Below, piece after piece: positions 8,711 through 17,506 of a stretch of 64,000 bases of DNA. The stretch's first letter is position 1, and every line of letters begins with the position of its first letter. Below the pieces are notes generated by a model. The model did not search any database. It was not told the DNA's origin and saw only the letters and a program-made list of their open reading frames with translations. The DNA lies in the NCBI RefSeq assembly GCF_007859315.1, contig NZ_VOHA01000001.1, positions 124,001-188,000 of the forward strand, read 5' to 3'. A program made the position numbers and the translations under genes. The DNA is from Reyranella sp. CPCC 100927 (GTDB taxonomy: Bacteria; Pseudomonadota; Alphaproteobacteria; Reyranellales; Reyranellaceae).

Positions 8711-9715
8711 TCACTCTCCCTCGCCCTTCAGTGGCCGCGCCAGCAACGCCCGGATCGTGGCATCGACGTCGGCGTCATCATGCAACAGGGCGGCAACGGC
8801 CGTACAGATCGGCATGTCGACCTGGTAACGGGCTGCCAGCGACTGGACGATGGGGGCTGTGTGAAAGCCCTCGGCAACGCTCGGCTTGCCGGCGAGGAAA
8901 TCGGCCGCGGTGATGCCCTGGCCGATCGCCGCGCCCAGCGACCGGTTGCGCGACAGCGGCCCGTTGCAGGTCAGCGTCAGGTCGCCCAGTCCGGCCAGCC
9001 CGGCCAGCGTCTCCAGGCGGGCACCCATCGCCACGCCCAGGCGGGCCATCTCGGCAAAGCCGCGCGTCAGCAGCGCAGCGCGCGCATTGTCGCCCAGCTT
9101 GCGGCCCTCGACGACGCCGCACGCGATCGCCAGCACGTTCTTGATCGCGCCGCCCAGCGCCACGCCGGTCACGTCGTCGGTCCAGTAGGGGCGGAACGTC
9201 GGCGTGCGCAGTGCGTGGGCCAGCGCCTCGCCCTGGGCACGGTCGGGACTGGCCAGCGTGATTGCGGTCGGCAAGCCGCGCGCGACCTCTTCGGCGAAGG
9301 TCGGACCCGACAGCATGGAGATCGATCGGCCGGGCAGTGCGTCGGCGACGGCGGTGGGAATGAGGTTGCCGCTGGCCGCTTCGATGCCCTTGGCACACAC
9401 CACGATCGGTACCGTCGCCGTCACCAGCGGTGCCAGTTGCTGCGCCAGCGCGCGCGAGGCCTGCGCCGGTGTCACCAGCAGGATCACATGGCAGGCCGCG
9501 AGATCGTTCAGCGACCCCGTCGCGACGATTCCGGGCGCGATGGTGTGCCCCGGAAGGTAGCGCGCATTACGGCGCGCGGCGTTGATGTCGTCGACGACCT
9601 CCGGCTCCAGCGCCCACAGCGTCACCTGGCGTCCGGCGCGCTGCGCCGTCAGCGCCAGCGCCGTACCCCAGGCGCCGCCACCGACGATGCCGACATGTGC
9701 GTATGAGTCCGTCAT
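8711..9715 (-). CDS. gpsA: NAD(P)H-dependent glycerol-3-phosphate dehydrogenase
   Basis: A 334-residue cytosolic enzyme that makes sn-glycerol 3-phosphate from dihydroxyacetone phosphate for phospholipid synthesis. GGGAWGTALA is the N-terminal nucleotide-binding loop. LSGPTFAEEVARGLPTA and ALGGAIKNVLAIACG with catalytic Lys follow in normal order, then GLGDLTLTC and NRSLG. Length is typical. It is translationally linked to the EVE gene. A repeat element lies just upstream (9723-9846). Confidence 0.97.
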   Translation of the reverse strand: MTDSYAHVGIVGGGAWGTALALTAQRAGRQVTLWALEPEVVDDINAARRNARYLPGHTIAPGIVATGSLNDLAACHVILLVTPAQASRALAQQLAPLVTATVPIVVCAKGIEAASGNLIPTAVADALPGRSISMLSGPTFAEEVARGLPTAITLASPDRAQGEALAHALRTPTFRPYWTDDVTGVALGGAIKNVLAIACGVVEGRKLGDNARAALLTRGFAEMARLGVAMGARLETLAGLAGLGDLTLTCNGPLSRNRSLGAAIGQGITAADFLAGKPSVAEGFHTAPIVQSLAARYQVDMPICTAVAALLHDDADVDATIRALLARPLKGEGE

Positions 9716-9722
9716 GGCCCCT

Positions 9723-9846
9723 GTCGTCCTGAGCGAAGCGAAGGACCTTGGGCTGGAGTGTTCAAAGAATGGCGGGACTGGCGATCACCAGCATCAGAAA
9801 TGTCTGATACGACCACCGCAGGGTCCTTCGCTTCGCTCAGGACGAC
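9723..9846. repeat. Intergenic inverted repeat, family C
   Basis: Outer arms GTCGTCCTGAGCGAAGCG... at 9723-9747 and the reverse complement at 9822-9846 match over about 25 bases, separated by about 74 bases. The whole unit fills the gap between gpsA and the oxygenase operon. Such TCCTGAGCGAAGCGAAGGA arms recur in many alphaproteobacterial genomes as dispersed palindromic elements. A transcript through it would fold as a long stem and may act as terminator for genes on either side. Confidence 0.8.
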
Positions 9847-9881
9847 GAGGAGAGGCACCTTCGGCATCAGGGAAACCTACG

Positions 9882-10958
9882 CTAGCGGCCGCGGCGCTGC
9901 TGCGCCTGCGGGCTGCGGTTGCGGAAGAACGTCGTCAGCACGAAGCGACGGCCGTGTGTTACCGGCAGGGCCTCGTGCAGCAACGAGCATGAGAAGACGG
10001 CAGCGGCACCGGCCTTGGGCTTGTAGCGCGTCGGACCATATTCCGGGAACACCAGCTCGCCGCCGTCATAGTCCTCGTTGAGATTGAGCGAGACGGCGAA
10101 CGTGCGGTCCGCGGTCTGCGGTGTACCGTTGTCGCGGTGGGCGCGGAAATAGTGCTGGCCCTCGGCGGCATACGAGATGATGACGTGCGCATCGAAACCG
10201 AACTCGATGTCCCAGCCGAAGGCTTTGCCCAGCTCGGGCCCGATGCGATAGGCGAGCCGATCGGAGATCTGCTTGCTGATCGCCGGTTCGGTGACGATGT
10301 GGTCCTCGGTGCGCTTGCGATCGGCGGCCACCACGTTGCCGTAGCGGCTGGCGACACCGCCGTCGCTGCGCTCGCCCGACGACCACAAGTCGATCAGGCT
10401 CTGGCAGAACGGCGGCTCGAAGACGCGCGGCAGCATCAACACAGGAGCGACCGAGCCGAACAGCACCTGTTGCTGCGGCCGGTCGGCGCGCGCAATGGCC
10501 ACGGCATCGCCGATCTGGGTCACCAACGCCTGTAGTGGCGCACCGGCGGCGTGGGCGACCAGCCGCTGGTTGGGATCCAGCACCAGCGCACGGCGCGCGT
10601 GCGCGCTCGTGCCGGTCGCCGCGGCGTCGGGCGCCAGCAGCGTGCCCAGGAAGCGGTTGCTGGCATCGCACAGGACGAAGAGCTTGTCGGCGTCGGGCAC
10701 GGCCGCGCTGGCCAGAGCCGCCGCCGTCGCCGCCGGCGCGATGCCCACCACCAGCACCGGCGTGGCGCCCAGCGCGGTGATCGCGGCCAGCACTTGCGTC
10801 GCCTCGGCATCGAGTGCGCGGGCATCGGCCAGCGCCAGCAGCACCACGGGCTCGCCCTGGAAGGCCCACAGCATCTTGCGCGCCTGGCCGTCGGGCGCCG
10901 GCAGGGCGATGTCGGGCACCCGATCGCCGGGGCGGAACGGGAAGGAGACGCCGCTCAT
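9882..10958 (-). CDS. Redoxin-like / 2-oxoglutarate-Fe(II) oxygenase two-domain protein
   Basis: A 358-residue protein from the ATG at 10958. Residues 1-150 resemble an AhpC/thioredoxin-fold domain (FRPGDRVPDIALPAPDGQ, ALDPNQRLV-like strand), but no peroxidatic Cys or CxxC is seen. Residues 160-350 form a prolyl-4-hydroxylase-type oxygenase. HRDNGT gives the iron His and Asp, LLHEALPV the second His, and GRRFVLTTF the 2-oxoglutarate arginine. The gene follows the TIGR02466-type oxygenase with two bases between them. The substrate is unknown; the redoxin part may be structural. Confidence 0.85.
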   Translation of the reverse strand: MSGVSFPFRPGDRVPDIALPAPDGQARKMLWAFQGEPVVLLALADARALDAEATQVLAAITALGATPVLVVGIAPAATAAALASAAVPDADKLFVLCDASNRFLGTLLAPDAAATGTSAHARRALVLDPNQRLVAHAAGAPLQALVTQIGDAVAIARADRPQQQVLFGSVAPVLMLPRVFEPPFCQSLIDLWSSGERSDGGVASRYGNVVAADRKRTEDHIVTEPAISKQISDRLAYRIGPELGKAFGWDIEFGFDAHVIISYAAEGQHYFRAHRDNGTPQTADRTFAVSLNLNEDYDGGELVFPEYGPTRYKPKAGAAAVFSCSLLHEALPVTHGRRFVLTTFFRNRSPQAQQRRGR

Positions 10959-10960
10959 GG

Positions 10961-11602
10961 TCACAGGCTCAGGTTGAAAGCGATGGAGATGCGTTCCGTG
11001 CCGCCGCGATAAGGCCGCACCGCATGCAGCATCCAGGCCGGGAACAGCACCATGCGTCCGGCGCGCGGCGGGATGGTCTCGCAGGCGCCCATCGACCGGC
11101 CGCCCGGCACGGTCCACGCCAGGTGCGGCGCATACATCGCCGGTGCGGCGCCGCGCGGGTCCATGAATTCGAGCTCGCCGCCCAGCGCCGGATCGCCGCC
11201 GATGCCGCCGTCTTCGACGTAATAGACGCCCGACCAGAAACTGCCGGGGTGGAAGTGGAACTCGTTGCCATGGCCAGCCCGGTTCACGTTGGCCCAGATG
11301 TTGGCCTTCCACGCGATCGTCACGGCGCGGCCCTGGCGATCGCAGGTGAGGCCGTTGACCACGCCGCGGGCCACATCCAGCAGCCGCGCCGCCGGTGCGC
11401 CGGCCCAGCGCTCCATGTCCCAGCCCGACTGCCAACCACCGACGTTGCTGTGCTGGGTTCCCGGGGATGCCTTCTCCTGCGCCAGGATCAGGCGCTTGAG
11501 GTCGGCGTTCAGTGCTCCGGCATCGGGCACGTCGACCACGGCGACCGGCGTGGCGAACAGGGGCGCGACTTCGACCTTGGCGGCGGTGGTACTCGAGGAC
11601 AT
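10961..11602 (-). CDS. TIGR02466-type 2-oxoglutarate/Fe(II) oxygenase
   Basis: A 213-residue protein with a double-stranded beta-helix oxygenase fold. FHFHPGSFWSGVYYV carries the metal histidines of the TIGR02466 family. MVLFPAWMLHAVRPY holds the distal His and the RISIAFNLSL C-terminus the cosubstrate arginine. It is the first gene of a two-gene operon with the redoxin/oxygenase gene, ending two bases before it. Natural substrates of this family are not established. tsaD lies 9 bases upstream on the same strand, so all three may be cotranscribed. Confidence 0.88.
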   Translation of the reverse strand: MSSSTTAAKVEVAPLFATPVAVVDVPDAGALNADLKRLILAQEKASPGTQHSNVGGWQSGWDMERWAGAPAARLLDVARGVVNGLTCDRQGRAVTIAWKANIWANVNRAGHGNEFHFHPGSFWSGVYYVEDGGIGGDPALGGELEFMDPRGAAPAMYAPHLAWTVPGGRSMGACETIPPRAGRMVLFPAWMLHAVRPYRGGTERISIAFNLSL

Positions 11603-11611
11603 GCCCGCAGC

Positions 11612-12712
11612 CTACACTTTCACGCCTGATCCGACACCTGATCTGCCGATGGCGGCGCGTGCCGTGGGGTCGAGCGGCCAGCGCGGCCGCGGCGCGACAT
11701 CCAGGCCGTCGGTCAGCCCCAGCCGCAGCCGCTCGATCCCGGCCCACGCGATCATGGCGGCATTGTCGGTGCACAATGCCGGTGGCGGCGCGACCAGGCG
11801 GGCGCCATGCGTGATCGCCAGATCGGTCAGGCGCAGCCGCAGATGCTGATTGGCGGCGACGCCACCGGCAACCACCAGCGTCACCGGCGCGTCACGCGAC
11901 GAGGGCCGGCTGTCACGGAAGATGGCGAATGCATTGCGGCAGCGATCGACCAGGATGTCGCCCACGGTACGCTGGAAGCTCGCCGCCAGGTCGGCGACCG
12001 CACGTGGGTCGTCGGCCGGCAGGCCGGCGGCCGCCAGGCGCACGGCGGTCTTCAGGCCGGAGAACGAAAAGTCGCAGCCTGGTTTACGCCACAGCGGGCG
12101 CGGCAGATCGAAGCGGGCCGGATCACCGTCGCGCGCTGCGCGCTCGACCGCGGGTCCCCCGGGAAAGCCCAGTCCCAGCAGTTTGGCGGTCTTGTCGAAC
12201 GCCTCGCCCACCGCGTCGTCGATGGTGGTGCCCAGCCGGGTGTAGCGGCCGACCCCGTCGACCGCCAGAAGCTGGCAGTGGCCGCCCGACACCAGCAGCA
12301 GCAGGAACGGGAACGCCACCGGCTCGATCAGCCGCGTGGTGAGCGCATGCCCTTCCAGATGGTTGACCGCGATGAATGGTTTTTGATGGGCGAGCGCAAT
12401 GGCTTTGGCCGTCATGACGCCCACGATCACGCCACCGATCAGGCCGGGGCCGGCCGTCGCGGCCACGCCGTCCAGGTCGGCAAAGGTGACGCCGGCGTCG
12501 GCCAGTGCGCGGGCCACCATGCCGTCGATCCGCTCGAGGTGGGCGCGCGCGGCGATCTCGGGCACGACGCCGCCGAACGGCCGGTGTTCGCCAAGTTGCG
12601 CATAGATGACATTGGACCGGATCCGGCCCACCGGAACACCGGCGGCCGGGTCGGCCTCGACCACGGCAGCGGCCGTTTCGTCGCAGCTTGTCTCGATCCC
12701 GAGAACCAGCAT
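11612..12712 (-). CDS. tsaD: tRNA N6-adenosine threonylcarbamoyltransferase
   Basis: A 366-residue protein that transfers threonylcarbamoyl to A37 of ANN-decoding tRNAs with TsaB/Tsa[14 protein letters not shown] is the N-terminal ASKHA nucleotide motif. [10 protein letters not shown] carries the metal-binding HxxxH. VSGGHCQL and GFPGGPAVE complete the signature, and [10 protein letters not shown] is near the C-terminus. The ATG at 12712 gives this standard start. It is divergent from hemC with a 96-base spacer, a common alphaproteobacterial arrangement. Confidence 0.97.
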   Translation of the reverse strand: MLVLGIETSCDETAAAVVEADPAAGVPVGRIRSNVIYAQLGEHRPFGGVVPEIAARAHLERIDGMVARALADAGVTFADLDGVAATAGPGLIGGVIVGVMTAKAIALAHQKPFIAVNHLEGHALTTRLIEPVAFPFLLLLVSGGHCQLLAVDGVGRYTRLGTTIDDAVGEAFDKTAKLLGLGFPGGPAVERAARDGDPARFDLPRPLWRKPGCDFSFSGLKTAVRLAAAGLPADDPRAVADLAASFQRTVGDILVDRCRNAFAIFRDSRPSSRDAPVTLVVAGGVAANQHLRLRLTDLAITHGARLVAPPPALCTDNAAMIAWAGIERLRLGLTDGLDVAPRPRWPLDPTARAAIGRSGVGSGVKV

Positions 12713-12808
12713 GGTGTCGTCTGCCCTCCTTGGGTGCGCCGGCCTTGTACCCGCTGCCGCGGCCTCTGGCCACTTTCGCGCGGCGCGACGGAAGGCTACA
12801 CCCAGGGC

Positions 12809-13738
12809 ATGGCTACCCCCGTTCTCCGCATTGGAACACGCGGCAGCAAGCTGGCGCTGGTCCAGGCTACGCTGGTGCGCAACGCGCTTGCTACGTCTCA
12901 TCCGGCGCTGGCCGCTGACGGCGCCATCGAGATCGTCGCGATTCGCACCACCGGCGATCGCGAGCAGGATCGCAAACTGTCGGAGATCGGCGGCAAGGGC
13001 CTGTTCACCAAGGAGATCGAGGAGCAGCTGCTCGACGGCGCGGTCGATATCGGCGTGCACAGCACCAAGGACATGCCCACCCGGCAGCCGGACGGATTGG
13101 TGCTGGCCGCGTTCCTGCCGCGCGAGGATGCCCGCGACGTGCTGATCGTGCGCGACGGCAGCGCCGCGTCAATTGCCGATCTGCCGACGGGCGCCACCGT
13201 TGCCACGGTGGCGCTGCGCCGTCAGGCGCTGCTTCTGCATCGCCGCCCCGACCTGAAGGTCGACGCGATTCGCGGCAATGTCGACACGCGGCTGCGCAAG
13301 CTGCAGGACGGTGCCGCCGATGCGCTGATCCTGGCCCGCGCCGGCCTCAATCGCCTGGGGCGTGGCGAGGTCGGCACTGTCATTCCTATCGACGAGATGC
13401 TGCCGGCTGTCGGCCAGGGTGCCGTGTGCATCGAAGCCCGCACCGACGATGCGCGCGTGCGTGGGCTGCTGGCCGCCATCGATCACGCGCCGACGGCGCA
13501 CTGCGTGCGGGCCGAAATCGCCATGCTCGGCGTGCTGGACGGTTCGTGCCGCACGCCGATCGCGGGCCACGCCGTGCTCGACGGTGACCAGCTGTGGCTG
13601 CGCGCGCTGGTGGCGCGGCCGGATGGCAGCGAAGTTCTCACGACCGAGCGACGCGGGATGGCACGGGACGGCGAGGCGATGGGTGTCGATGCCGGCCACG
13701 AACTGCGGCAACGCGCTGGCCCGGGCTTCTTCGGCTGA
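12809..13738 (+). CDS. hemC: Porphobilinogen deaminase (hydroxymethylbilane synthase)
   Basis: A 309-residue enzyme that joins four porphobilinogens into hydroxymethylbilane. [30 protein letters not shown] and the cofactor-cysteine loop LDGSCRTPI are all present. One family motif is altered: the usual GTSSLRR reads ATVALRR here, losing two hydroxyl side chains that normally contact substrate carboxylates. The paired arginines are kept. The gene is followed after 12 bases by the hemD fusion. No strong SD precedes the ATG. Function is near certain; the motif change may alter kinetics. Confidence 0.95.
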   Translation: MATPVLRIGTRGSKLALVQATLVRNALATSHPALAADGAIEIVAIRTTGDREQDRKLSEIGGKGLFTKEIEEQLLDGAVDIGVHSTKDMPTRQPDGLVLAAFLPREDARDVLIVRDGSAASIADLPTGATVATVALRRQALLLHRRPDLKVDAIRGNVDTRLRKLQDGAADALILARAGLNRLGRGEVGTVIPIDEMLPAVGQGAVCIEARTDDARVRGLLAAIDHAPTAHCVRAEIAMLGVLDGSCRTPIAGHAVLDGDQLWLRALVARPDGSEVLTTERRGMARDGEAMGVDAGHELRQRAGPGFFG

Positions 13739-13750
13739 GCCGCGCGGCCG

Positions 13751-15889
13751 ATGCGCGTTCTGGTCACGCGACCCGAACCGGAGGCACGCGCATTCGCCGC
13801 GGCGTTGGTGGCGCGCGGCCACGAGCCGGTACTGGCGCCGATGTTGCGTCTGGTGGCGCTGTCCGTGCCGGACGACCTCGTCGAGCGCCTGGCCGCGGCA
13901 CAGGCCATCCTGCTGACCAGCGCCAACGGCGCGCGCACCCTGGCGCAGGCGACCAAGGTGCGCGGCTATCGTATTTTCGCTGTCGGCGATGCCACGGCCC
14001 GCGCCGCGCGCGACAGCGGCTTCACCGAAGTCGTCTCGGCCCGGGGCGACGCACAGGCTCTGGTCGCTGTGGTGTCGAAATGGCTGCAGCCCGGGGAGGG
14101 GCGGCTGGTTCATGCCGGTGGCGCGGCGAAGGCGGGCGATGTTGCCACATCGTTGCGGTCTGCCGGCTTCGCCATTGACGAGATTGCGCTGTACGACATG
14201 CAGTCCGTCGATACGCTGCCGGCCGATGTCGTACAGATGGTCGAGGATGGCCGCCTCGATGCAGCCACGTTTTTTTCGCCACGCACGGCGCAGGCCTTTG
14301 TTAAGGTGGCCGTGCAGGCCGGAATCGCGCCTTTTTTGGCGTGCACGGTTGCCGTAGCCATCAGTCCGGCGGCTCTGGCCGGCGCTGATGGTATTCCATG
14401 GCGGACGCGAATCGCCGCGCGTGCGCCGACCCAGGACGGTGTCCTCGCTTCCCTCGATGCGGTGGCGCCACCACAACCGGGATCGCCGACAATGAGCGAC
14501 GACAAGAAGCCGACTGCCTTCGAAACGTCAGTCGATGACAAACAGCAGACATCAGGCGACTCCCGGCACGACGATGCGCTGAAACCGGCCGTCGAAGACG
14601 GCGTCACCGCCGCATCGGTGCCGCCGCCCCGTCGCGGCGTGGGTGTGGTTGGTGCCTTCGTCAGCGGCCTGGTGGCCTCCGTCGTGGTCCTGGGCGGTGC
14701 GCTCGCGATCTACATGGTCCAGCCGCAGGCAGTGCGTCAGCTTTTCTCCCCGACCGCCACGGACGCCGGCAGTGCGCCGGTATCGCGCGAGGCCATGGCC
14801 GCCGCGCTCAAACCGCTGGACGACAAGCTGAAGCAGCTCGAGGCCAGGGCCGGCACCGCCGATGGCGCATCGCGCGACCTGGCGCAGGCGCGCCAGGCGC
14901 TGGCGGCACTGCAGTCGGACCTCGCCGCAGTCAAAAGCCGCCAGGAGACCGCGGATGCATCGATCCGAACCCTGACCGATCGTCCATCGACGCCCGCGGT
15001 ACCCGGCAGCACCGACGGTGCCGGCGACATCGCGCGTCAGGTCGCCGCGCTGGTGGACCGCCTCGACCGGCTCGAGAAGCGCGAGGACCAGGTCGGCACT
15101 GCGGTGTCCGGTGCCGTCGACAGCGCGGCGCTGGCCCGGGCCATCGGCGACGCCGAGGCGCGGCAGCGTGATCAGCTCGCCCGCACCGCGACCGACATCG
15201 AGCGGACACGCGCCCAGGCGTCGAGCCTGACCGACCGTCTCGCCGCCGTCGAGAAGGACGTGACAGCCAAGCTTGATGCCGTGCGCAAGGACGTCGCGGC
15301 GCGCGGCGACAACGACCGGCGCGCCGGCGATCGTGCGGCGGCGGCGATCGGTGTCGCCGCGCGGCTGCGCCAGGCGATCGATGCCGGCGGTCCATTCGCT
15401 GCCGATGCCGAACTGCTCAAGCCGCTGGCAACAGGCGATGCCACCATCGCCGCCATCCAGGGTGAACTGGCACCGTTTGCATCGGCGGGCGTCGATACGC
15501 GCCGCAAATTGGCGGCGGCGTTTTCCGAGGTGGCGCGCCGCGTGGTCGCCGCCGACCTTGCCGACGATTCCTGGGGCGAGCGGCTGCTGGGCAAGCTCAA
15601 GCAGCTGGTCTCGATCCGCCGCGTCGGTGATGACGCCGCCGGCGCCACGCCGGAAGCGATCGTGGCGCGCGCCGAGGCGGCGCTCGACGCCGGCGATGTG
15701 GCCAAGGCCGTCGCCGAGATGAAAGGGCTGAAGAGCCCGGCTGACGTTCCGGCACGCGAGTGGCTGACGCGGGCCGAAGCCCATCTGACGGCGCAGCGTG
15801 CCATCGACCGGTTGAGCTTGTACGGCATCGGCTTGTTGTCGCGGCTCGATCAGCCGGCGGGCGCGCCGCCGGCGAGCACCACCAAGTGA
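13751..15889 (+). CDS. hemD: Fused uroporphyrinogen-III synthase (HemD) and mitofilin-like COG4223 membrane protein
   Basis: One uninterrupted 712-codon frame. Residues 1-247 are HemD: MRVLVTRPEPEA, LLTSANGARTL, TFFSPRTAQAF. HemD cyclises hydroxymethylbilane with inversion of ring D. Residue 248 is a methionine (ATG at 14492, MSDDKKPTAF) that looks like the start of a separate gene in related genomes. After it come an acidic/polar linker, one membrane helix (about 296-320), a long Ala-rich coiled coil and a C-terminal COG4223/mitofilin-like domain. No stop or frameshift separates the parts. A second product from the internal ATG is possible. hemY follows after 25 bases. Confidence 0.9.
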   Translation: MRVLVTRPEPEARAFAAALVARGHEPVLAPMLRLVALSVPDDLVERLAAAQAILLTSANGARTLAQATKVRGYRIFAVGDATARAARDSGFTEVVSARGDAQALVAVVSKWLQPGEGRLVHAGGAAKAGDVATSLRSAGFAIDEIALYDMQSVDTLPADVVQMVEDGRLDAATFFSPRTAQAFVKVAVQAGIAPFLACTVAVAISPAALAGADGIPWRTRIAARAPTQDGVLASLDAVAPPQPGSPTMSDDKKPTAFETSVDDKQQTSGDSRHDDALKPAVEDGVTAASVPPPRRGVGVVGAFVSGLVASVVVLGGALAIYMVQPQAVRQLFSPTATDAGSAPVSREAMAAALKPLDDKLKQLEARAGTADGASRDLAQARQALAALQSDLAAVKSRQETADASIRTLTDRPSTPAVPGSTDGAGDIARQVAALVDRLDRLEKREDQVGTAVSGAVDSAALARAIGDAEARQRDQLARTATDIERTRAQASSLTDRLAAVEKDVTAKLDAVRKDVAARGDNDRRAGDRAAAAIGVAARLRQAIDAGGPFAADAELLKPLATGDATIAAIQGELAPFASAGVDTRRKLAAAFSEVARRVVAADLADDSWGERLLGKLKQLVSIRRVGDDAAGATPEAIVARAEAALDAGDVAKAVAEMKGLKSPADVPAREWLTRAEAHLTAQRAIDRLSLYGIGLLSRLDQPAGAPPASTTK

Positions 15890-15914
15890 CCGCGGCAGCA
15901 GGAGATCGACACGC

Positions 15915-17360
15915 ATGACTTTCCTGCGGACGCTGGTCTGGTTTGTGTTGCTGGTCGTGGCCATGATCGCGGCCGTCTGGTTGGCCGAACGCCCGGGTCT
16001 GGTCACGGTGCAGTGGCAGGGCTGGCGCCTCGATACCAGTGTCGGCATCGTGCTAATCACGATCGTCGCGCTGTGCGTCGTGTCGGCGCTGCTCTATGCG
16101 CTGTGGCGCTGGCTGCGCGGGGCGCCATCCACCGTGTTCGATATCTGGGGCGAGTCGCGCCGGCGCAAAGGCTATCGCGCGCTGACCCAGGGCATGGTCG
16201 CGGTGGCTGCGGGCGATGGTGTCGAGGCGCAACGCAATGCCCGCCTGGCCGAGAAGCTGCTCGAGGAGCCGCCGCTGACCCGTCTGCTGTCGGCCCAGGC
16301 GGCACAGCTGGCCGGCGACCGCGATGCGGCGCAGCGCTATTTCGCCGCCATGCTGGATGACCCGCAGATGGCGTTCCTCGGGCTGCGTGGGCTTTTGATG
16401 CAGTCGCTGAAGGACGGCGATTCGAGCAAGGCGCTGGCCTATGCCGAGCAGGCCTTCCAGCGTCGGCCCGACACGCCCTGGGTCGTGCGCTCGCTGTTCG
16501 ACATGCAGGCGCGCGCCGGCAAGTGGCGCGAGGCGCAGGAGACGCTGCAGGTCGGACTCAAGCGCAAGATCGTCGATCCCGAACGCGGCCGCACGCTGAA
16601 CGCGCTCCTGCTGGTGGAACGCAGCCGTGCCGCCGAACGCGGTGGCGCCGACGAGGACGCCATCGATCATGCCAAGGCCGCGGTCGCGCTGGCACCGGAT
16701 CGCGAGCCGGTGGCGTATCGCTATGCCGAGCTGCTGATCAAGCGCGGCGATGGCCGCAAGGCGCAGAAGGCCATCGAACGCACCTGGCCCGCTTCACCGC
16801 ATCCCGACCTGGCGCAGCTCTATCTGGCGGCGGTCGGCGAGAAGGATCCGCTGAAGCGGGTGCAGGCGCTCAACCGGCTGACGGCCAGCAACGCCGATGA
16901 TCTCGACAGCCGCATTGCGCTGGCGCGCGAGTGCCTGGAAGCGCGCCTGTGGGGCGAGGCACGCCGCCATCTCGTGGCCGCCGGCGCCGAGCGGTCCGAT
17001 GCGCCGACCCGGCTCTGTCGTCTCATGGCCGACCTGGAAGAGCAGGAGTATGGCGACGGCGAGAAGGTACGCCAGTGGTTGTCGCGCGCGGCCGACTCGC
17101 CGGGAGATCGCCAGTGGCGCTGCCGCAGCTGCGCCGCGGTTCACGATCGCTGGCAGGCCGTCTGCGATTCGTGCGGCGCTTTCGGTACGGCGGAATGGCG
17201 CATGCCGCCGCCCTCGGCCCAGGCCGTCGCGGCGGCCGCCGCCACCAGTACGCTGCGTCTGCGCCCGGAGCAGGAAATCCTGCCACCCGAACCGCCACCG
17301 GCTGAAAAGACGCCGGCAGCATCACCGACGCCGGCGAGCATGGCACCGTCGTCGTCCTGA
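15915..17360 (+). CDS. hemY: HemY-type haem-biosynthesis-associated TPR membrane protein
   Basis: A 481-residue protein. Two N-terminal membrane helices (about 6-22 and 40-62) flank a periplasmic loop with WLAERPGLVTVQWQGW, the HemY N-domain. TPR repeats follow to residue 390. The C-terminus has a small zinc-ribbon (CRSC...CDSC, about 402-420), then a Pro/Ala tail. The family is always near hemC/hemD, but its exact role is unresolved; it is not the protoporphyrinogen oxidase also called HemY. AGGAG precedes the ATG. Confidence 0.9.
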   Translation: MTFLRTLVWFVLLVVAMIAAVWLAERPGLVTVQWQGWRLDTSVGIVLITIVALCVVSALLYALWRWLRGAPSTVFDIWGESRRRKGYRALTQGMVAVAAGDGVEAQRNARLAEKLLEEPPLTRLLSAQAAQLAGDRDAAQRYFAAMLDDPQMAFLGLRGLLMQSLKDGDSSKALAYAEQAFQRRPDTPWVVRSLFDMQARAGKWREAQETLQVGLKRKIVDPERGRTLNALLLVERSRAAERGGADEDAIDHAKAAVALAPDREPVAYRYAELLIKRGDGRKAQKAIERTWPASPHPDLAQLYLAAVGEKDPLKRVQALNRLTASNADDLDSRIALARECLEARLWGEARRHLVAAGAERSDAPTRLCRLMADLEEQEYGDGEKVRQWLSRAADSPGDRQWRCRSCAAVHDRWQAVCDSCGAFGTAEWRMPPPSAQAVAAAAATSTLRLRPEQEILPPEPPPAEKTPAASPTPASMAPSSS

Positions 17361-17362
17361 CA

Positions 17363-17388
17363 AGCTGTGCTTTTTGGAGCGCACAGCT
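17363..17388 (+). terminator. Stem-loop after hemY
   Basis: Perfect 8-bp arms AGCTGTGC (17363-17370) and GCACAGCT (17381-17388) with a T-rich loop lie three bases after the hemY stop. There is no long T-run after the stem on the plus strand, so it is a possible rather than proven terminator. It overlaps the left end of the next repeat element by two bases. Confidence 0.4.
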
Positions 17389-17475
17389 GTCATTCCGAGC
17401 GTAGCGAGGAATCTTTCGGCGGTTTCTCGATCGTCCACAGCCCGGAAAGATCCCTCGCTGCGCTCGGGATGACAG
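17387..17475. repeat. Intergenic inverted repeat, family C2
   Basis: Left arm CTGTCATTCCGAGCGTAG... and right arm ...CTGCGCTCGGGATGACAG are inverted copies of about 30 bases with a few differences, 27 bases apart. It fills the gap between hemY and the convergent alpha/beta hydrolase, so it may end transcription of both. The design resembles family C at 9723-9846, but the core sequence differs (GAGGAATCTTT). Confidence 0.75.
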
Positions 17476-17506
17476 GCGTGCGCCCATACGATCACAGGAC
17501 GATGTG

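Noticed and set aside
10959..11774. Joining the two oxygenases into a single 630-residue protein
   Set aside because: The region upstream of 10958 in that frame lacks oxygenase motifs; a separate gene in another frame (10961-11602) carries them.
11807..12808. Long N-terminal extension of HemC
   Set aside because: Antisense to tsaD; the HemC family starts at [11 protein letters not shown] (12809).
14440..14500. Frameshift or lost stop between hemD and COG4223
   Set aside because: The frame is continuous with normal codons on both sides; without reads I treat it as a true fusion.
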